This document shows, one piece after another, positions 18,401 to 27,764 of a stretch of 64,000 nt of DNA. A program made the position numbers and the translations under genes. Position 1 is the stretch's first letter. Every line of letters starts with the position of its first letter. The notes beneath the pieces were generated by a model, which was not told the DNA's origin, ran no database searches, and was given only the letters and a program-made list of their open reading frames with translations. Source of the stretch: Actinomycetota bacterium (lineage in GTDB: Bacteria > Actinomycetota > Geothermincolia > Fen-727 > Anoxymicrobiaceae); the NCBI GenBank assembly GCA_018831265.1, contig JAHJCO010000023.1, positions 1 through 64,000 of the forward strand, written 5' to 3'.

Positions 18401-21400
18401 TACCGCCTCCGGCCCCAACTTCTCCTCCTACACCCTTTCCTATCATGAAGGCACCGACGTGGAAGGCCCCGGCGACTGGATTCTGATGGGCGAGGAGTCC
18501 ACCACCCCGGTTACAGGCGGGGCGCTTGGGACCTGGGACACCTCCTCGCTCCCGGAGAGCGCCTTCATGCTAAGGCTGACTGTCAATGGTATCCCCGGCA
18601 TGGTGATAACGGACACGATCTCGATCTCGGTGGACCACACCGCCCCCCAGGCGGAGATCTCCTCCCCGGAGGACGGAGCGACCATCGCCGGATACGCGCG
18701 AATAAGCGGCACCGCAACCGATGCCAACTTCGGCACCTATAGCATCGAGTACGCCGGTGAGAGCGATCCGGAGAACTGGCAGCCGGCTTGCGGTCCGTTC
18801 ACCGCTCCGGTCTCCTCCGGCACACTGGCATACTGGAACGTTGAGGGCATCCCTGACGGGGTATACCTGCTGAGGCTGTCCGTAGAAGACAAGGCCGGCC
18901 ACGATTCGCAACGGATCATCCACTTGCAGGTTGACAACCCTGCTTCCTACACAATTGAGAGCATCTCTCTGGATCCCACCGGCACCATGCTGGCGGTCGG
19001 GGAGACCTGCTCCTTCACCTGCCTTGCGATAGACACCCAGGGCTACTCTCACCTGGTGATCCCGGCCTGGGAGGCGACCGGTTCCAACGGCACGATCGAT
19101 GCGAGCGGCCTCTTCACAGCGGTATCCCCAGGCGCCGGAGCCGTGCGGGCAACCTTCGAGGGGTTCACAGCGGAGGCGCCCACCTCAGTGGTCAACAGGG
19201 TGCAGGCCGGCATCCTCACCCGGGACACCACCTGGTCTGCCTCCGACAACCCCATAGTCATAGACGGCTGGCTAATCGTGCCTCGCGAGGTCACCCTCAC
19301 CATCCAGTCCGGAACCGTGGTTAAGTTCGTGAGCGGTGGGATCTACGTCGAGGGCAGCTTCCTCACCCAGATGGTACCGGGCCAGGACAAGCCGGTGCTC
19401 ACCTCCGTCAAGGACGACGACTACTGCGGTGACACCAATGCCGACGGAAGCGCGAGCGCTCCCCTGCCCGGTGATTGGAGCGCCCTCTTCCTGGCTCCCG
19501 GCGCCGACACGAGCATCTCTACCCCATCTCACTTCAAGTACGGTGGGAAGAACACCAACACGACCATAGAGGGCAACCGGCGCGTGGTATGCAGTTCCGA
19601 GCTCTACTCCACTTCAGGGACGCTCACCCTTGGGGGGTGCACCTTCGAGAAGAGCGCGGCCAACGGGCTGACCGTGGTGGGTGAGGCGGCTCTCTACGGC
19701 AACACCTTCATCGACAACGGGCTGTGGGGCTGCCAGGTGGCAAGCTGGCAGGCAACCTCAAGCGTCTCGGGTTGCCACTTTCTCAGCGGGAACTACGGGC
19801 TGCTGGTGACGGGCGAGTATACCTCGGTCGATTGTAACGACTTCAGCGAGGTCAGCACCGCGATCGCCGCCGATGGTTTCACCCGGACATCCATCACCAA
19901 CAACACCATGATGGGGGGCGGACAGGGCATCCTGGTGGACTTCGACGAGAGGGTGACCGACGCCGGGGGCCCCGCCATCGAGGTTGCGCACAACCACATG
20001 TCGGGGGGAACGGGCGACGGAATAGTTGTGCAGTCGAGCGAGCCCGGCCTCGTTGCCGGGACCACTCAAATCACCGAAAACGACGTCACCGGGAACGCGG
20101 GCGCCGGTATCCGCGTCAGCAACACCACCTCGAATGCCTCCATATCGGGAAACGACCCCATCCAGAGCTGCGGCTGGGGGATTCAGGCGGGGTCGGTCGG
20201 TCACGTATCGATAGACGACAACGTGATTCTCAACAGCGCCTACACCGGCGTCTTCCTCGACTGCTGGGGCTACCAGGTGGGAGGGACCGTCTCCTGCTCA
20301 GGAAACAGAATCACCGGCAGGAGAGGCGGAGGAAACAGCGGGATACACCTCCTCTACTACGAGAACAGTTGCTTCGCACAGACCGAGCTTGCCGCCAACA
20401 CCATAACCAGCACCGACACCGCGATCACCGGTCGCTCCTACAAGGGCGACAACTACCCTGCGGCCACGCTCACGGTCAGGGACAACACGGTCACCGACTC
20501 CGGTGGCTTCGCGGACCTGTGGACCTTCAAGGACGTAGAGTTCGCTGACAACACGAACGTGACCACCCAGGCGTTCGGGGTGACCCTGCGCGGGGCCGAG
20601 GACGACGCATTCAGGGGAGCCTCCGCCAGGTTCAACGGCAACACCATAAGCTGCTCCTATGGCGCGATCGGGCTCACCAACTACGATATCGTAGACATCG
20701 GTACGCAGGTCTTGAACACCATCACAGGAGGCGGGGTCGGCGCTTCCATGGTGGACCGCGACAACGGCGTGTCCTTCGACGCCCGAAACAACGTGCTCTC
20801 AGGAAGCAACGCCTCCCTGGGGGCATCCGGGTACGCGTCCAACACCATCACCGACAACCGCATGACCGGCGGGGGCGGGATAGGCGTCGGCGACCACTCG
20901 GGTGACTGTGTCGTGAGCCGGAATATCCTGTCCAGCGGGGGCGGCGGGGGTGAGGCGATACGGGTACAGGGCCAGGGGGACTGCGTCATCCGGGACAACC
21001 AGGTACCCGACCGCTTCTCCAGCGGCATACAGGTTTTCAACAAGAGCCACGTCCAGATACAGAAAAACACAGTCGAGCACTGCGGCACCGGGATCGAGGT
21101 TCAGAACTCCCTCGGTGGAGGTGGTACATCCAGCATTACCGATAACTACTTCAACGGTTGCGACCTGGGAGGGCGTTTCGCCGTCTGTGATGCGGTGGTA
21201 ACCAGGAACGCCTTCACCGAGGGCAGCACCGGATTGAGTGTATTAGGCGACACCGAGGAGCGCACCCCCACGCTGCACCACAACCGCATCTGCGGCAACT
21301 CCTACTGGGGGCTGGATAATCCCAGCTACACCTACCAGGTGGGGACAAAGGACGACTGGTGGGGTTCGGCGAGCGGACCCAACCCGCCCGGCAGCGGTGA

Positions 21401-24400
21401 TCGCATAGACCCCGAGCGAGTGAACCTCTTCGGGTTCAAGGGACTTCGGACCAGGCGCGGTTACTGCGGCATGGCCGGGGAGCCCGTGAACACCGCGACC
21501 GGCGCCTTCGAGTACGACACCGAGGACCTGAGCCTTCCCGGCCGGGGACCGGCCCTTAACATAACCCGCTCCTACAACTCAGCCGACCCCACTAAGGACA
21601 CACCCCTTGGCTTCGGCTGGGGCTTCAACTACGACTGCTACATAGAAAGAGACCAGTACTTTGGTGGTACAAGTAATCTCAGTGAGCCCTGGGTGACCCT
21701 GGTCCAGGGGGGATACGAGACCATGTTCTTCGCCAACGCGGATGGGAGCTTCACCCCCCAGAAGGGATGCTTCGACACCCTCACCCGCGCGCTGGACCAA
21801 ACGGGCCACACCTCCGGGTTCGTCCTGGACCGCAAGGATCACACCAACTTACGCTTCACCAGGATGACGCAGGGGTCCGAAATCCGCTACATGCTGGATC
21901 GCGTAGTGGACCGGAACGGCAACCAGTTGCTGCTGGCTTACGAGAACTGCCGTCTCGAGACGTCGACGGACGCCGCCGGCCGCGTCCTCTCCTTCACCTG
22001 GAAAGACGAATCGCAGTTCCACTCCATTAACAACCATATCCTCACCGTAGACGACAGCGCCGGCAGGAGCGTGTCTTACTCCTACAACGACGACGGAGAC
22101 ATGACCTCCTATACCGACGCGGGGGGACACACCACGACCTACGAGTACGCACCGGCCCACTACCTGACAAAGGTAATCGAGCCCGGCGGAGAGGTGTTCC
22201 TGGAGAACCACTACAAGCAGCAGGTGGACCCGGATAAGCCCTGGCAGTACATGAAGGTCGACTGGCAGCGCGACGGCATGGGGGCAGAGACCCGCTTCTA
22301 CTACGACATATTCGTGGGAGACCCCGACCTGGGCGGCTGGACCTGGATACTGGAGCCCGGTGAGGATTATCCATCCAGGGATCACCGGTTCGACCACGAC
22401 CTGAACCTGCACCAGGATGTCAGTCCCGAAGGATTCACCACCATTTACTGGTACGACGAGTACGGCAACAGGAACAAGGTGAGCGTCCCCAACTGGCGCG
22501 TGACCCAGATGGACTACGACACCCGGGGCAACCTGCTCTCCCTCAACGATCCCATGGGCAACCTGTCCAGCTTCACCTACGACGGCGATAACAACCTGAC
22601 AAGCGCCACCGACGCGTTGCTGAACGCGACCGTCTACGACTACGACGGGCACAACAACCTTGTCTCGATTGATTACCCCGATCCGGCCGGCTCGCAATCC
22701 TTCACCTACTGGCAGAACGGCCTGCTGACGACCACTACCGACTCGCAGGGGCACCAGACCTCATACGACTACGATGCGCAGGGGAACCTCTCGGCGGTCA
22801 CCGACCCCCTGGAGCGCGCGACCTCCTACGACTACAGCCTGGAAGGGCTCCTCGCCTCCACCACAGACCCCCTGGGGCACCGGACCTCATTCGAATACGA
22901 CGGCGCGGGCAACCTTCTCAAGGTAGAAGACCCCTTGAGCCAGGAAGACCCGCTCGGCCACCACTACTCCTCTTACTCCTGGTACCCGGACAACAACCTG
23001 CAAAGCTTCACGGACCCGAACGGCAACAGCACCTCCTACACGTATGATGGCAACAACCAGTTGGCTTCCATCACCGACGCCATGGGAAAGACAACAACCT
23101 ACTCATACGACGAGAACTGGAACCTGGGCACCATCCGTGACGCCCGCCCCGAGCACTACACCACTACCTTCTCCTATGACAACGACAACCGCCTGGTCTC
23201 AATAGACGACCCCTCAGATGAAACCCCCGTCGCCATGGCGTACGACCCGGCGGGGAACGTGACGCAGGTGAACCAGCCCTCGGGAGAGACCACCCACTGC
23301 TCCTACGACGACAACAGCCAGTTGACCGGCTTGTCATTCGACATCTCGCCTCTGTCATACGATTTCACCTACACACAGACCAATAGGCTGGAGAGCGCTA
23401 CTGACAACAACGGTCACCTGCACCAGTTCTTCTACGACGAGGCGGGAAGGCTCACCAACATAGACGAGTTCGACCCTTCACCATCCCTGTCTTTCAGCAC
23501 CGCTTACCAGTACGACGACCTCTCGCAACGAACCGGCCTCTTCATCCCCGGGTTCTCCCAATCGATGGATTACAATGCTGCTGGAGAGCTGGAATCCGTG
23601 GCTGTTCCCGCCGACACCACCTACCGCTCCCACTTCTCCCACTACCCCGACGGCAACCTGCAGCAGATCTCCAACCCGGACGGCAGCACCAGGAGCTACT
23701 CCTACGACGCCGCCGGCAGAATAACCGAAATTACCAACCACACAACGAGTGGCGACACCTCCACCACCTACGGCCGGGACAACAACGGTAACGTCACATC
23801 AGTTGACGGATATCCCACCTACCTCTACGACTCGCTCAACCGCTTGACCGACTGGTTTGACTACTCACGGGGAATACAGACCCACTACACCTATGACGAG
23901 GTGGGTAACCTGCTCCAGGTGACCGAGAACGGAAGCACGGTCAGGTCCTATGCCTACGACGGGGCCAACCGCATCACCACCGGCGGCTTCGCCTATGACG
24001 CCAACGGCAACATGACCTCGGACGGCGAGAAGGACTACACCTACGATGCCCTGGACAGGCTTGTGCGAGTGGAGGACAGCGACACCCACCAGGTCATCGC
24101 AACCTACACGTATGACTTCATGGGCAGGCGTACTTCCAAGACCGTGAGCGGTGAGACCACCTACTTCCACTACGACGGCATCAAGCTGATTGCAGAGACC
24201 GACTCTTCGGGAACACTCGAGGCCGGCTACGCATACGACGATGCCGGGGACCCCTTGGCCATGGTGAGGAATGGCTCTACATACTACTACCAGACCAACT
24301 TCCACCGAGACGTCGTCGCCCTCACCGATTCAACCGGGTCAATCGTGAACAGCTACTCCTACGATCCCTGGGGAAGGGTGCTCGCCGAGCAGGAGACGGT

Positions 24401-24965
24401 CGAGAACCCGTTGAGGTACGCGGGGTACATCTATGACGGGGAGACGGGGCTTTACTACTTGATGGCGAGGTATTATGCCCCGTCCTTGGCTCACTTCGTT
24501 CAGGAAGACCATATCGAGAGACCGAACTTGCGTTCAATTGACACAAACCTCTACAAATACTGTGACTGCAATCCAATTGTCCGCTCTGATCGGACGGGCA
24601 GAAACTGGTTATCAGACTTCCTGACCGAGGTAGGTCCTTGGGTTTCTCCTTTCGCAGCAGGAGCGAGTGCTGTGATCAAGAGTACAACCGCTTCCGCAAT
24701 GGGGCGGCAGGCAGCGGATTGTTGGGAGCTCTGGAAAGACTTACCGAGCAGGTGTGGAAGGCCATCTGGTGCAGAGATCTATCAGTTCTATTTCGGTGGA
24801 AGGACCGATGTCAATATTATGCAGGACGCTTATGAATGGCCGGTTAAAAACGAAGAGGACTTCCAAGCTGAACTTGCGGATATGGCCCTCGGATTCACTG
24901 ATTATTTCCAAGTCGTTACGACAACAATGTTCTGGGGTCCGCTTATTCTGTGGATTCTACTCTGA
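15453..24965 (+). CDS. Giant secreted Ig/LamG/beta-helix/RHS-repeat protein
   Basis: At least 3,170 residues. A secretion signal (ILVILLLTMLTPTQALA) is followed by Ig-like units repeating GTASxxFSSYTLS (about 45-1165), two LamG/concanavalin-like domains (about 180-376 and 592-786, each starting LLCHMDGN or FLCHFNDN), a Big-type domain (about 1170-1250) and a parallel beta-helix with NTIT-type turns (about 1253-1985). Next come an RHS entry segment (VNTATGAFEYDTEDLSLPG), YD repeats (about 2150-2985), the RHS core (GLYYLMARYYAPSLAHF) and a low-GC 120-residue tip of unknown family. The GTG at 15453 lacks a ribosome-binding site and truncates the signal peptide. The true start is probably ATG 15370, reached if the CT tract changes by one unit. 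A surface adhesin or delivery shell is likely. Confidence 0.85.
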   Translation: MILLLTMLTPTQALAHVLSGQAQNARSIAHRQRIQAAARVKLKAKITKPDNNDLVDGTIEIKGTATSPDFSSYTLSFAPQSAPDQQTLIGEYYQQVTSDRLADWDTTTVPDGDYVLTLTVFEAQEPSASDSVNVRLDNQPPTLSISSPLSDGAVMSPFEVTGTVADAHIRNWTLLAQSRGELLLCHMDGNTVNERTTDEGNLTGEPSYSTGKYAQGLHIIEGQGLTYPKDHNIESGSGTVEFWFTPDWPGDEVSEHILFYTKTEDPSNPTDCLKLFHGPEGLVLTVYDHEGQPRSATIPTDAGNLPEGVPAHIAATWGDGSVGLVLNGVASTQLSGGGTGRITELGRKIYIGFYPEAGLEADATFDEISIHDYERPLCAIRADCLADAPRAIGETDYEVARGTETADNAPLGTVTASDGPAEALSLSLKAKDRNGHSSALSQTVFMDNPQPAASISSPAEGAQVSGVTTVEGTCFDMDLASWTLSAKPGDASSPGDWIPIASGTETVWRGGIADWDTTALSGPASLRLEVTDSHGKSAVATRTVSVLSAGPLTADIVSPAEGQAVDSSFQVTGTASGANFSGYTLEYREKSPSFLCHFNDNTGNERDADTGTITGSPAFQPGKFENGLFMGTSDTLRCPTTGNMQAEEGTVELWVTPNWSASESHTRMLFFTPATSGYSNMLALAKDSGHLLFYTYDQSGQPKVVSLPITDEDIQPGVPFHLGATWDNGDIRLNLNGKEALPAEGQPGTGIFSSLGQDLYVGSSTFGMGAEAVIDELSIYPWVRSQAAILEDAHATEERTYHADWETVVESATPVSGGVLGTVSNDPIPGEGIELRLTATAAGQSEEDTVSLVRDSASPRAEITDPQAGGLVYGTRTIKGTASDIDLASYQLLFKAGSDPNSPDPWLPVAPPSSSVVVEGTLASWDTSGLADGAYLLRLVASDLNGKNTTYDRAVILNNQVPSAEITFPADGGAVGESCDIRGTASGPNFSSYTLSYHEGTDVEGPGDWILMGEESTTPVTGGALGTWDTSSLPESAFMLRLTVNGIPGMVITDTISISVDHTAPQAEISSPEDGATIAGYARISGTATDANFGTYSIEYAGESDPENWQPACGPFTAPVSSGTLAYWNVEGIPDGVYLLRLSVEDKAGHDSQRIIHLQVDNPASYTIESISLDPTGTMLAVGETCSFTCLAIDTQGYSHLVIPAWEATGSNGTIDASGLFTAVSPGAGAVRATFEGFTAEAPTSVVNRVQAGILTRDTTWSASDNPIVIDGWLIVPREVTLTIQSGTVVKFVSGGIYVEGSFLTQMVPGQDKPVLTSVKDDDYCGDTNADGSASAPLPGDWSALFLAPGADTSISTPSHFKYGGKNTNTTIEGNRRVVCSSELYSTSGTLTLGGCTFEKSAANGLTVVGEAALYGNTFIDNGLWGCQVASWQATSSVSGCHFLSGNYGLLVTGEYTSVDCNDFSEVSTAIAADGFTRTSITNNTMMGGGQGILVDFDERVTDAGGPAIEVAHNHMSGGTGDGIVVQSSEPGLVAGTTQITENDVTGNAGAGIRVSNTTSNASISGNDPIQSCGWGIQAGSVGHVSIDDNVILNSAYTGVFLDCWGYQVGGTVSCSGNRITGRRGGGNSGIHLLYYENSCFAQTELAANTITSTDTAITGRSYKGDNYPAATLTVRDNTVTDSGGFADLWTFKDVEFADNTNVTTQAFGVTLRGAEDDAFRGASARFNGNTISCSYGAIGLTNYDIVDIGTQVLNTITGGGVGASMVDRDNGVSFDARNNVLSGSNASLGASGYASNTITDNRMTGGGGIGVGDHSGDCVVSRNILSSGGGGGEAIRVQGQGDCVIRDNQVPDRFSSGIQVFNKSHVQIQKNTVEHCGTGIEVQNSLGGGGTSSITDNYFNGCDLGGRFAVCDAVVTRNAFTEGSTGLSVLGDTEERTPTLHHNRICGNSYWGLDNPSYTYQVGTKDDWWGSASGPNPPGSGDRIDPERVNLFGFKGLRTRRGYCGMAGEPVNTATGAFEYDTEDLSLPGRGPALNITRSYNSADPTKDTPLGFGWGFNYDCYIERDQYFGGTSNLSEPWVTLVQGGYETMFFANADGSFTPQKGCFDTLTRALDQTGHTSGFVLDRKDHTNLRFTRMTQGSEIRYMLDRVVDRNGNQLLLAYENCRLETSTDAAGRVLSFTWKDESQFHSINNHILTVDDSAGRSVSYSYNDDGDMTSYTDAGGHTTTYEYAPAHYLTKVIEPGGEVFLENHYKQQVDPDKPWQYMKVDWQRDGMGAETRFYYDIFVGDPDLGGWTWILEPGEDYPSRDHRFDHDLNLHQDVSPEGFTTIYWYDEYGNRNKVSVPNWRVTQMDYDTRGNLLSLNDPMGNLSSFTYDGDNNLTSATDALLNATVYDYDGHNNLVSIDYPDPAGSQSFTYWQNGLLTTTTDSQGHQTSYDYDAQGNLSAVTDPLERATSYDYSLEGLLASTTDPLGHRTSFEYDGAGNLLKVEDPLSQEDPLGHHYSSYSWYPDNNLQSFTDPNGNSTSYTYDGNNQLASITDAMGKTTTYSYDENWNLGTIRDARPEHYTTTFSYDNDNRLVSIDDPSDETPVAMAYDPAGNVTQVNQPSGETTHCSYDDNSQLTGLSFDISPLSYDFTYTQTNRLESATDNNGHLHQFFYDEAGRLTNIDEFDPSPSLSFSTAYQYDDLSQRTGLFIPGFSQSMDYNAAGELESVAVPADTTYRSHFSHYPDGNLQQISNPDGSTRSYSYDAAGRITEITNHTTSGDTSTTYGRDNNGNVTSVDGYPTYLYDSLNRLTDWFDYSRGIQTHYTYDEVGNLLQVTENGSTVRSYAYDGANRITTGGFAYDANGNMTSDGEKDYTYDALDRLVRVEDSDTHQVIATYTYDFMGRRTSKTVSGETTYFHYDGIKLIAETDSSGTLEAGYAYDDAGDPLAMVRNGSTYYYQTNFHRDVVALTDSTGSIVNSYSYDPWGRVLAEQETVENPLRYAGYIYDGETGLYYLMARYYAPSLAHFVQEDHIERPNLRSIDTNLYKYCDCNPIVRSDRTGRNWLSDFLTEVGPWVSPFAAGASAVIKSTTASAMGRQAADCWELWKDLPSRCGRPSGAEIYQFYFGGRTDVNIMQDAYEWPVKNEEDFQAELADMALGFTDYFQVVTTTMFWGPLILWILL

Positions 24966-24987
24966 CTAACCTGCGCTTGGAAACTGG

Positions 24988-25968
24988 GTGTTAATCAAAG
25001 ATGAGGTTAGGTTGAAGAACAAGCGACTGTATGTCCGCAGACAACATGTTGTCTTCACATTGGTAGGAATTGGTATCTTTCTCGCCAATTATCTATTGGT
25101 CTCGATAAGACCGACACACTCCTTCCTACTGAGAAACGGGGCTTTTCTCACAGATTGGAGATTCGTACTGCCAGGATACTGTGTGTTCGTTATAGTTCTA
25201 TTCGTTCAACTAATGCTGGCTAGAAAAAGCGGTCAAGGTAGACCACGCGATGGGTCTTATATCCGTATACGTCCACGACGCGCTTCTTTGGCTATTGTTA
25301 TTCTATTGCTGATACCTGTCTACATAGGTGCGTTCTCCTACGCAACTTTGAATGATAAGAACGGCTTGTACATACCATCCATAACGGAATCCGTTGTTAA
25401 TTATCAGCCAACCGGCTTGGCTGAGCGGTATTTCAAATACGGAACGTTGTACCTGAATAGACCGAAGAGATACCCATTGAACATCCGACTTCTCCAGGAC
25501 TGCGCTTACTTCACTGAAGACCCACAGACCAAGCTGGAAGCACAAATGCTGGCGCAGGCGCTCTCAGCCTATCTGAGCGGAAACGAAATGGAGAGCGCTG
25601 GTCGAATCGGCCCGGCATCGCGATCATATCTTGTGTCAATGAACGCCGTTCCACCGGTCGTACTCAGTGACGCGTTGAGGAAGCAACGTTCACGGATACT
25701 CGATAGCGTCAACAACCTGATGACCGTGAGCGACGGGCAAATCAGCGATGCCGACAAAGTGGAATTGACACAAGGGACTGCTGACCTGATGCTCGGAATA
25801 CCCGATAGTGGTGGCGTTTATTGGTATTTTCTCGCTCTAACCGCGATGGATCAGCACCGTGATGATATAGCAAGACACAACGTCCAGAGGGCGATTGATA
25901 CTGAACCGGTCCTTGAAGAGCTTATCCGGCGAGATCAGGCGCTGTCTGGCCTTCTGGAAGATCGTTAA
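24988..25968 (+). CDS. Membrane protein downstream of RHS tip, candidate immunity protein
   Basis: 326 residues, no recognised family. Hydrophobic segments near residues 22-40 (VVFTLVGIGIFLANYLLV), 57-77 (WRFVLPGYCVFVIVLFVQLML) and 100-118 (ASLAIVILLLIPVYIGAFSY) suggest three membrane helices, then a 200-residue soluble part with helical, repeat-like segments. GC content is low like the RHS tip just upstream (gap 22 bp). In RHS systems such a gene commonly protects against the tip, so immunity is an inference from position only. The GTG start is weakly supported; an in-frame TTG at 25012 has GAGG upstream and is an alternative. Confidence 0.7.
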   Translation: MLIKDEVRLKNKRLYVRRQHVVFTLVGIGIFLANYLLVSIRPTHSFLLRNGAFLTDWRFVLPGYCVFVIVLFVQLMLARKSGQGRPRDGSYIRIRPRRASLAIVILLLIPVYIGAFSYATLNDKNGLYIPSITESVVNYQPTGLAERYFKYGTLYLNRPKRYPLNIRLLQDCAYFTEDPQTKLEAQMLAQALSAYLSGNEMESAGRIGPASRSYLVSMNAVPPVVLSDALRKQRSRILDSVNNLMTVSDGQISDADKVELTQGTADLMLGIPDSGGVYWYFLALTAMDQHRDDIARHNVQRAIDTEPVLEELIRRDQALSGLLEDR

Positions 25969-26082
25969 CGTGATGCTCCTAAGCGCAACCAGGCAACCTG
26001 CTCCACGTCACCATATCTTGGTGTCAACGATTAGTGGACTTCCCACCTTGGCGAGGTTACACAGACTCGAGTCCCGCAGGTA

Positions 26083-26088
26083 TATAAT
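26083..26088 (+). promoter_or_regulatory. -10 element of the thiamine operon
   Basis: TATAAT 20 bases upstream of the riboswitch. No good -35 at standard spacing (TTACAC lies 20 bases upstream). From 25969 to here I see no gene. Confidence 0.5.
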
Positions 26089-26107
26089 CTTCTCAATCGA
26101 ATACGAA

Positions 26108-26208
26108 CCTGTGCAGCGGGAGCTCGTGTTAGCGGGCTGAGAGGACGGGCGAGACCCGTCGACCGATGAACCTGACAAAGGTAATGCTTACGTAGGAATG
26201 CCATCAGG
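26108..26208 (+). promoter_or_regulatory. TPP riboswitch (THI element)
   Basis: Has the conserved parts in order: CGGGAGC, GCGGGCTGAGAGGA, GACCGATGAACCTGA and GGTAATGCTTACGTAGGAA. These bind thiamine pyrophosphate. A closing P1 stem CCTG/CAGG is plausible at the ends. It precedes thi4-thiE-thiC-thiL-thiD and should repress them when TPP is abundant. Confidence 0.95.
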
Positions 26209-26220
26209 GTATTGGTCGGC

Positions 26221-26255
26221 TGCCGGGGCCTTCTGCGCCGGCATATTTGCTTTTC
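26221..26255 (+). terminator. Riboswitch-controlled terminator
   Basis: TGCCGG (26221-26226) pairs with CCGGCA (26238-26243), followed by TATTTGCTTTT. It lies between the TPP riboswitch and thi4, so the switch probably acts by attenuation. Confidence 0.65.
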
Positions 26256-26299
26256 GAGGGGATGCCGCCGACCGCCGCACCGACCGGGAGGGGTGAAGC

Positions 26300-27094
26300 T
26301 TGAAGCCGATTTCAGAGATCGAGGTCACCAGGGGGATAGTGGAGCGGTTCACCGCCGACTTCCTCGACTCGCTTCAGCTCGACGTCGCGGTGATCGGCGG
26401 GGGTCCGTCGGGCATGACCTGCGCCTACTACCTAGCCAGGGACGGCCTGAAGGTCGCCGTCTTCGAGCGCAACCTCCACGTGGGGGGCGGCATGTGGGGC
26501 GGCGGGATGCTGTTCCCGCGCATAGTCCTGCAGGACGCGGCGCTGGAAATCGTCTGCACCGACCTCGGGTGCCGGCTCGAGCCCTTCCACGAGGGCTACC
26601 ACGTTGGGGACTCCGTGGAGGTCGTCTCCAGGACATGCGTGGCCGCGCTGGACGCGGGAGTGCGGGTATGGGTCGGGGTGAGCGTCGAGGATGTGCTCGT
26701 CCGCGAGGAGGACCGGGTGAGCGGCGTGGTCATCAACTGGAGGGCCGTCGAGCTGGCGGCGCTCCACGTGGACCCGCTCGCCCTGGAGGCGAAGGTCGTC
26801 ATCGACGCGACCGGCCACGAGGCCGGGGTGGTGCACACCGTGCAGCGGAAGATCCCGGGTGCGCGACTCTTCACGGAGACGGGCAAGATCATCGGCGAGA
26901 AGCCGATGTGGGCCGAGGTCGCCGAGGCTAACATCGAGGATTACACGCGCGAGGTGTACCCGGGGCTGCTGGTGGCGGGGATGGCCGCGAACGCGGTCTA
27001 CGGGGCCCCCAGGATGGGGGCAATATTCGGTGGCATGTTCCTGTCGGGTAAGAAGGCGGCCGGGCTGGCGGCCGAGATGGTGCGGAGGTCTTAG
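26300..27094 (+). CDS. thi4: Sulfide-dependent thiazole synthase, Thi4 family
   Basis: 264 residues. Makes the thiazole moiety of thiamine from NAD, glycine and a sulfur source. Rossmann nucleotide motif VAVIGGGPSGMTCAYYLA (residues 29-46), VFERNLHVGGGMWGGGMLF, and a C-terminal GMAANAVYGAPRMGAIFGGM. The region where yeast Thi4 has its sacrificial Cys reads DATGHEAGVVHTVQRK here, with His and no Cys; this matches archaeal-type enzymes that use free sulfide and turn over many times. That fits an anaerobic, sulfidic habitat (inference). TTG start with GGGAGGGG upstream. It replaces the usual ThiG/ThiS/ThiH route, which is absent from this operon. Confidence 0.9.
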   Translation: MKPISEIEVTRGIVERFTADFLDSLQLDVAVIGGGPSGMTCAYYLARDGLKVAVFERNLHVGGGMWGGGMLFPRIVLQDAALEIVCTDLGCRLEPFHEGYHVGDSVEVVSRTCVAALDAGVRVWVGVSVEDVLVREEDRVSGVVINWRAVELAALHVDPLALEAKVVIDATGHEAGVVHTVQRKIPGARLFTETGKIIGEKPMWAEVAEANIEDYTREVYPGLLVAGMAANAVYGAPRMGAIFGGMFLSGKKAAGLAAEMVRRS

Positions 27095-27097
27095 CCT

Positions 27098-27742
27098 GTG
27101 GTGGGGTGTGCGATAGGGCCGGACAGGGTCCTCGCGATGAAGGTGATGGTGATAACGGGCCCCCCGCCGCCGGGGCGGACCCACCTGGAGGTGGCCCGCG
27201 GGGCTCTGGCGGCCGGCTGCCCGGCCATACAGATGAGGGACAAGGAGATGGGTGACAGGGAGTTCAGCGAGGTCGCGACGCGCCTCCTCGCCGAGTGCAG
27301 GAGCGCGCACGCGGTGTTCCTGGTCAACGACCGCGTGGACGTGGCCGCCGCGGTCGGGGCCGACGGGGTACACCTGGGTGTGGAGGACCTGGCCGTGGAG
27401 CACGCCCGGTCGCTGCTGGGGCCGGGGGCGATACTGGGGTTCTCCCCCGAGAGCATCGAGGAAGCGGGGGTGGCCGTGGCGGACGGGGCCGACTACCTGG
27501 GGGTGGGACCCGTGTTCGGCACGGAGTCCAAGGAGGACGCGGGGCCGGCGATCGGCCTCGAAAGGCTGGCGGAGTACTGCCGGAAGCGCATCGCCCCCGT
27601 CATCGCGGTAGGGGGCGTCACGGCGGAGAATGCTCCGCTCGCGCTCGACGCGGGCGCGGCCGGGGTGGCGGTGTTGTCGGCGGTGGCCTGCGCGAAGGAT
27701 ATCGAAGAGGCGGCGCGTCGCCTGGTGGAGGCGGCACGTTGA
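27098..27742 (+). CDS. thiE: Thiamine phosphate synthase
   Basis: 214 residues, TIM barrel that joins HMP-PP and thiazole phosphate to thiamine monophosphate. Motifs: AGCPAIQMRDKEMGDREF, VFLVNDRVDVAAAVGADGVHLG (substrate pyrophosphate and thiazole contacts), DYLGVGPVFGTESKEDAG and VIAVGGVTAENAP (phosphate site). The GTG at 27098 is 3 bp after the thi4 stop; an ATG at 27137 (MKVMVITG) is nearer the usual N-terminus. Third position in the TPP-riboswitch unit after thi4, coupled tightly to it. Confidence 0.9.
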   Translation: MVGCAIGPDRVLAMKVMVITGPPPPGRTHLEVARGALAAGCPAIQMRDKEMGDREFSEVATRLLAECRSAHAVFLVNDRVDVAAAVGADGVHLGVEDLAVEHARSLLGPGAILGFSPESIEEAGVAVADGADYLGVGPVFGTESKEDAGPAIGLERLAEYCRKRIAPVIAVGGVTAENAPLALDAGAAGVAVLSAVACAKDIEEAARRLVEAAR

Positions 27743-27764
27743 GGCGCACGCCGAGAGGTGGTTG

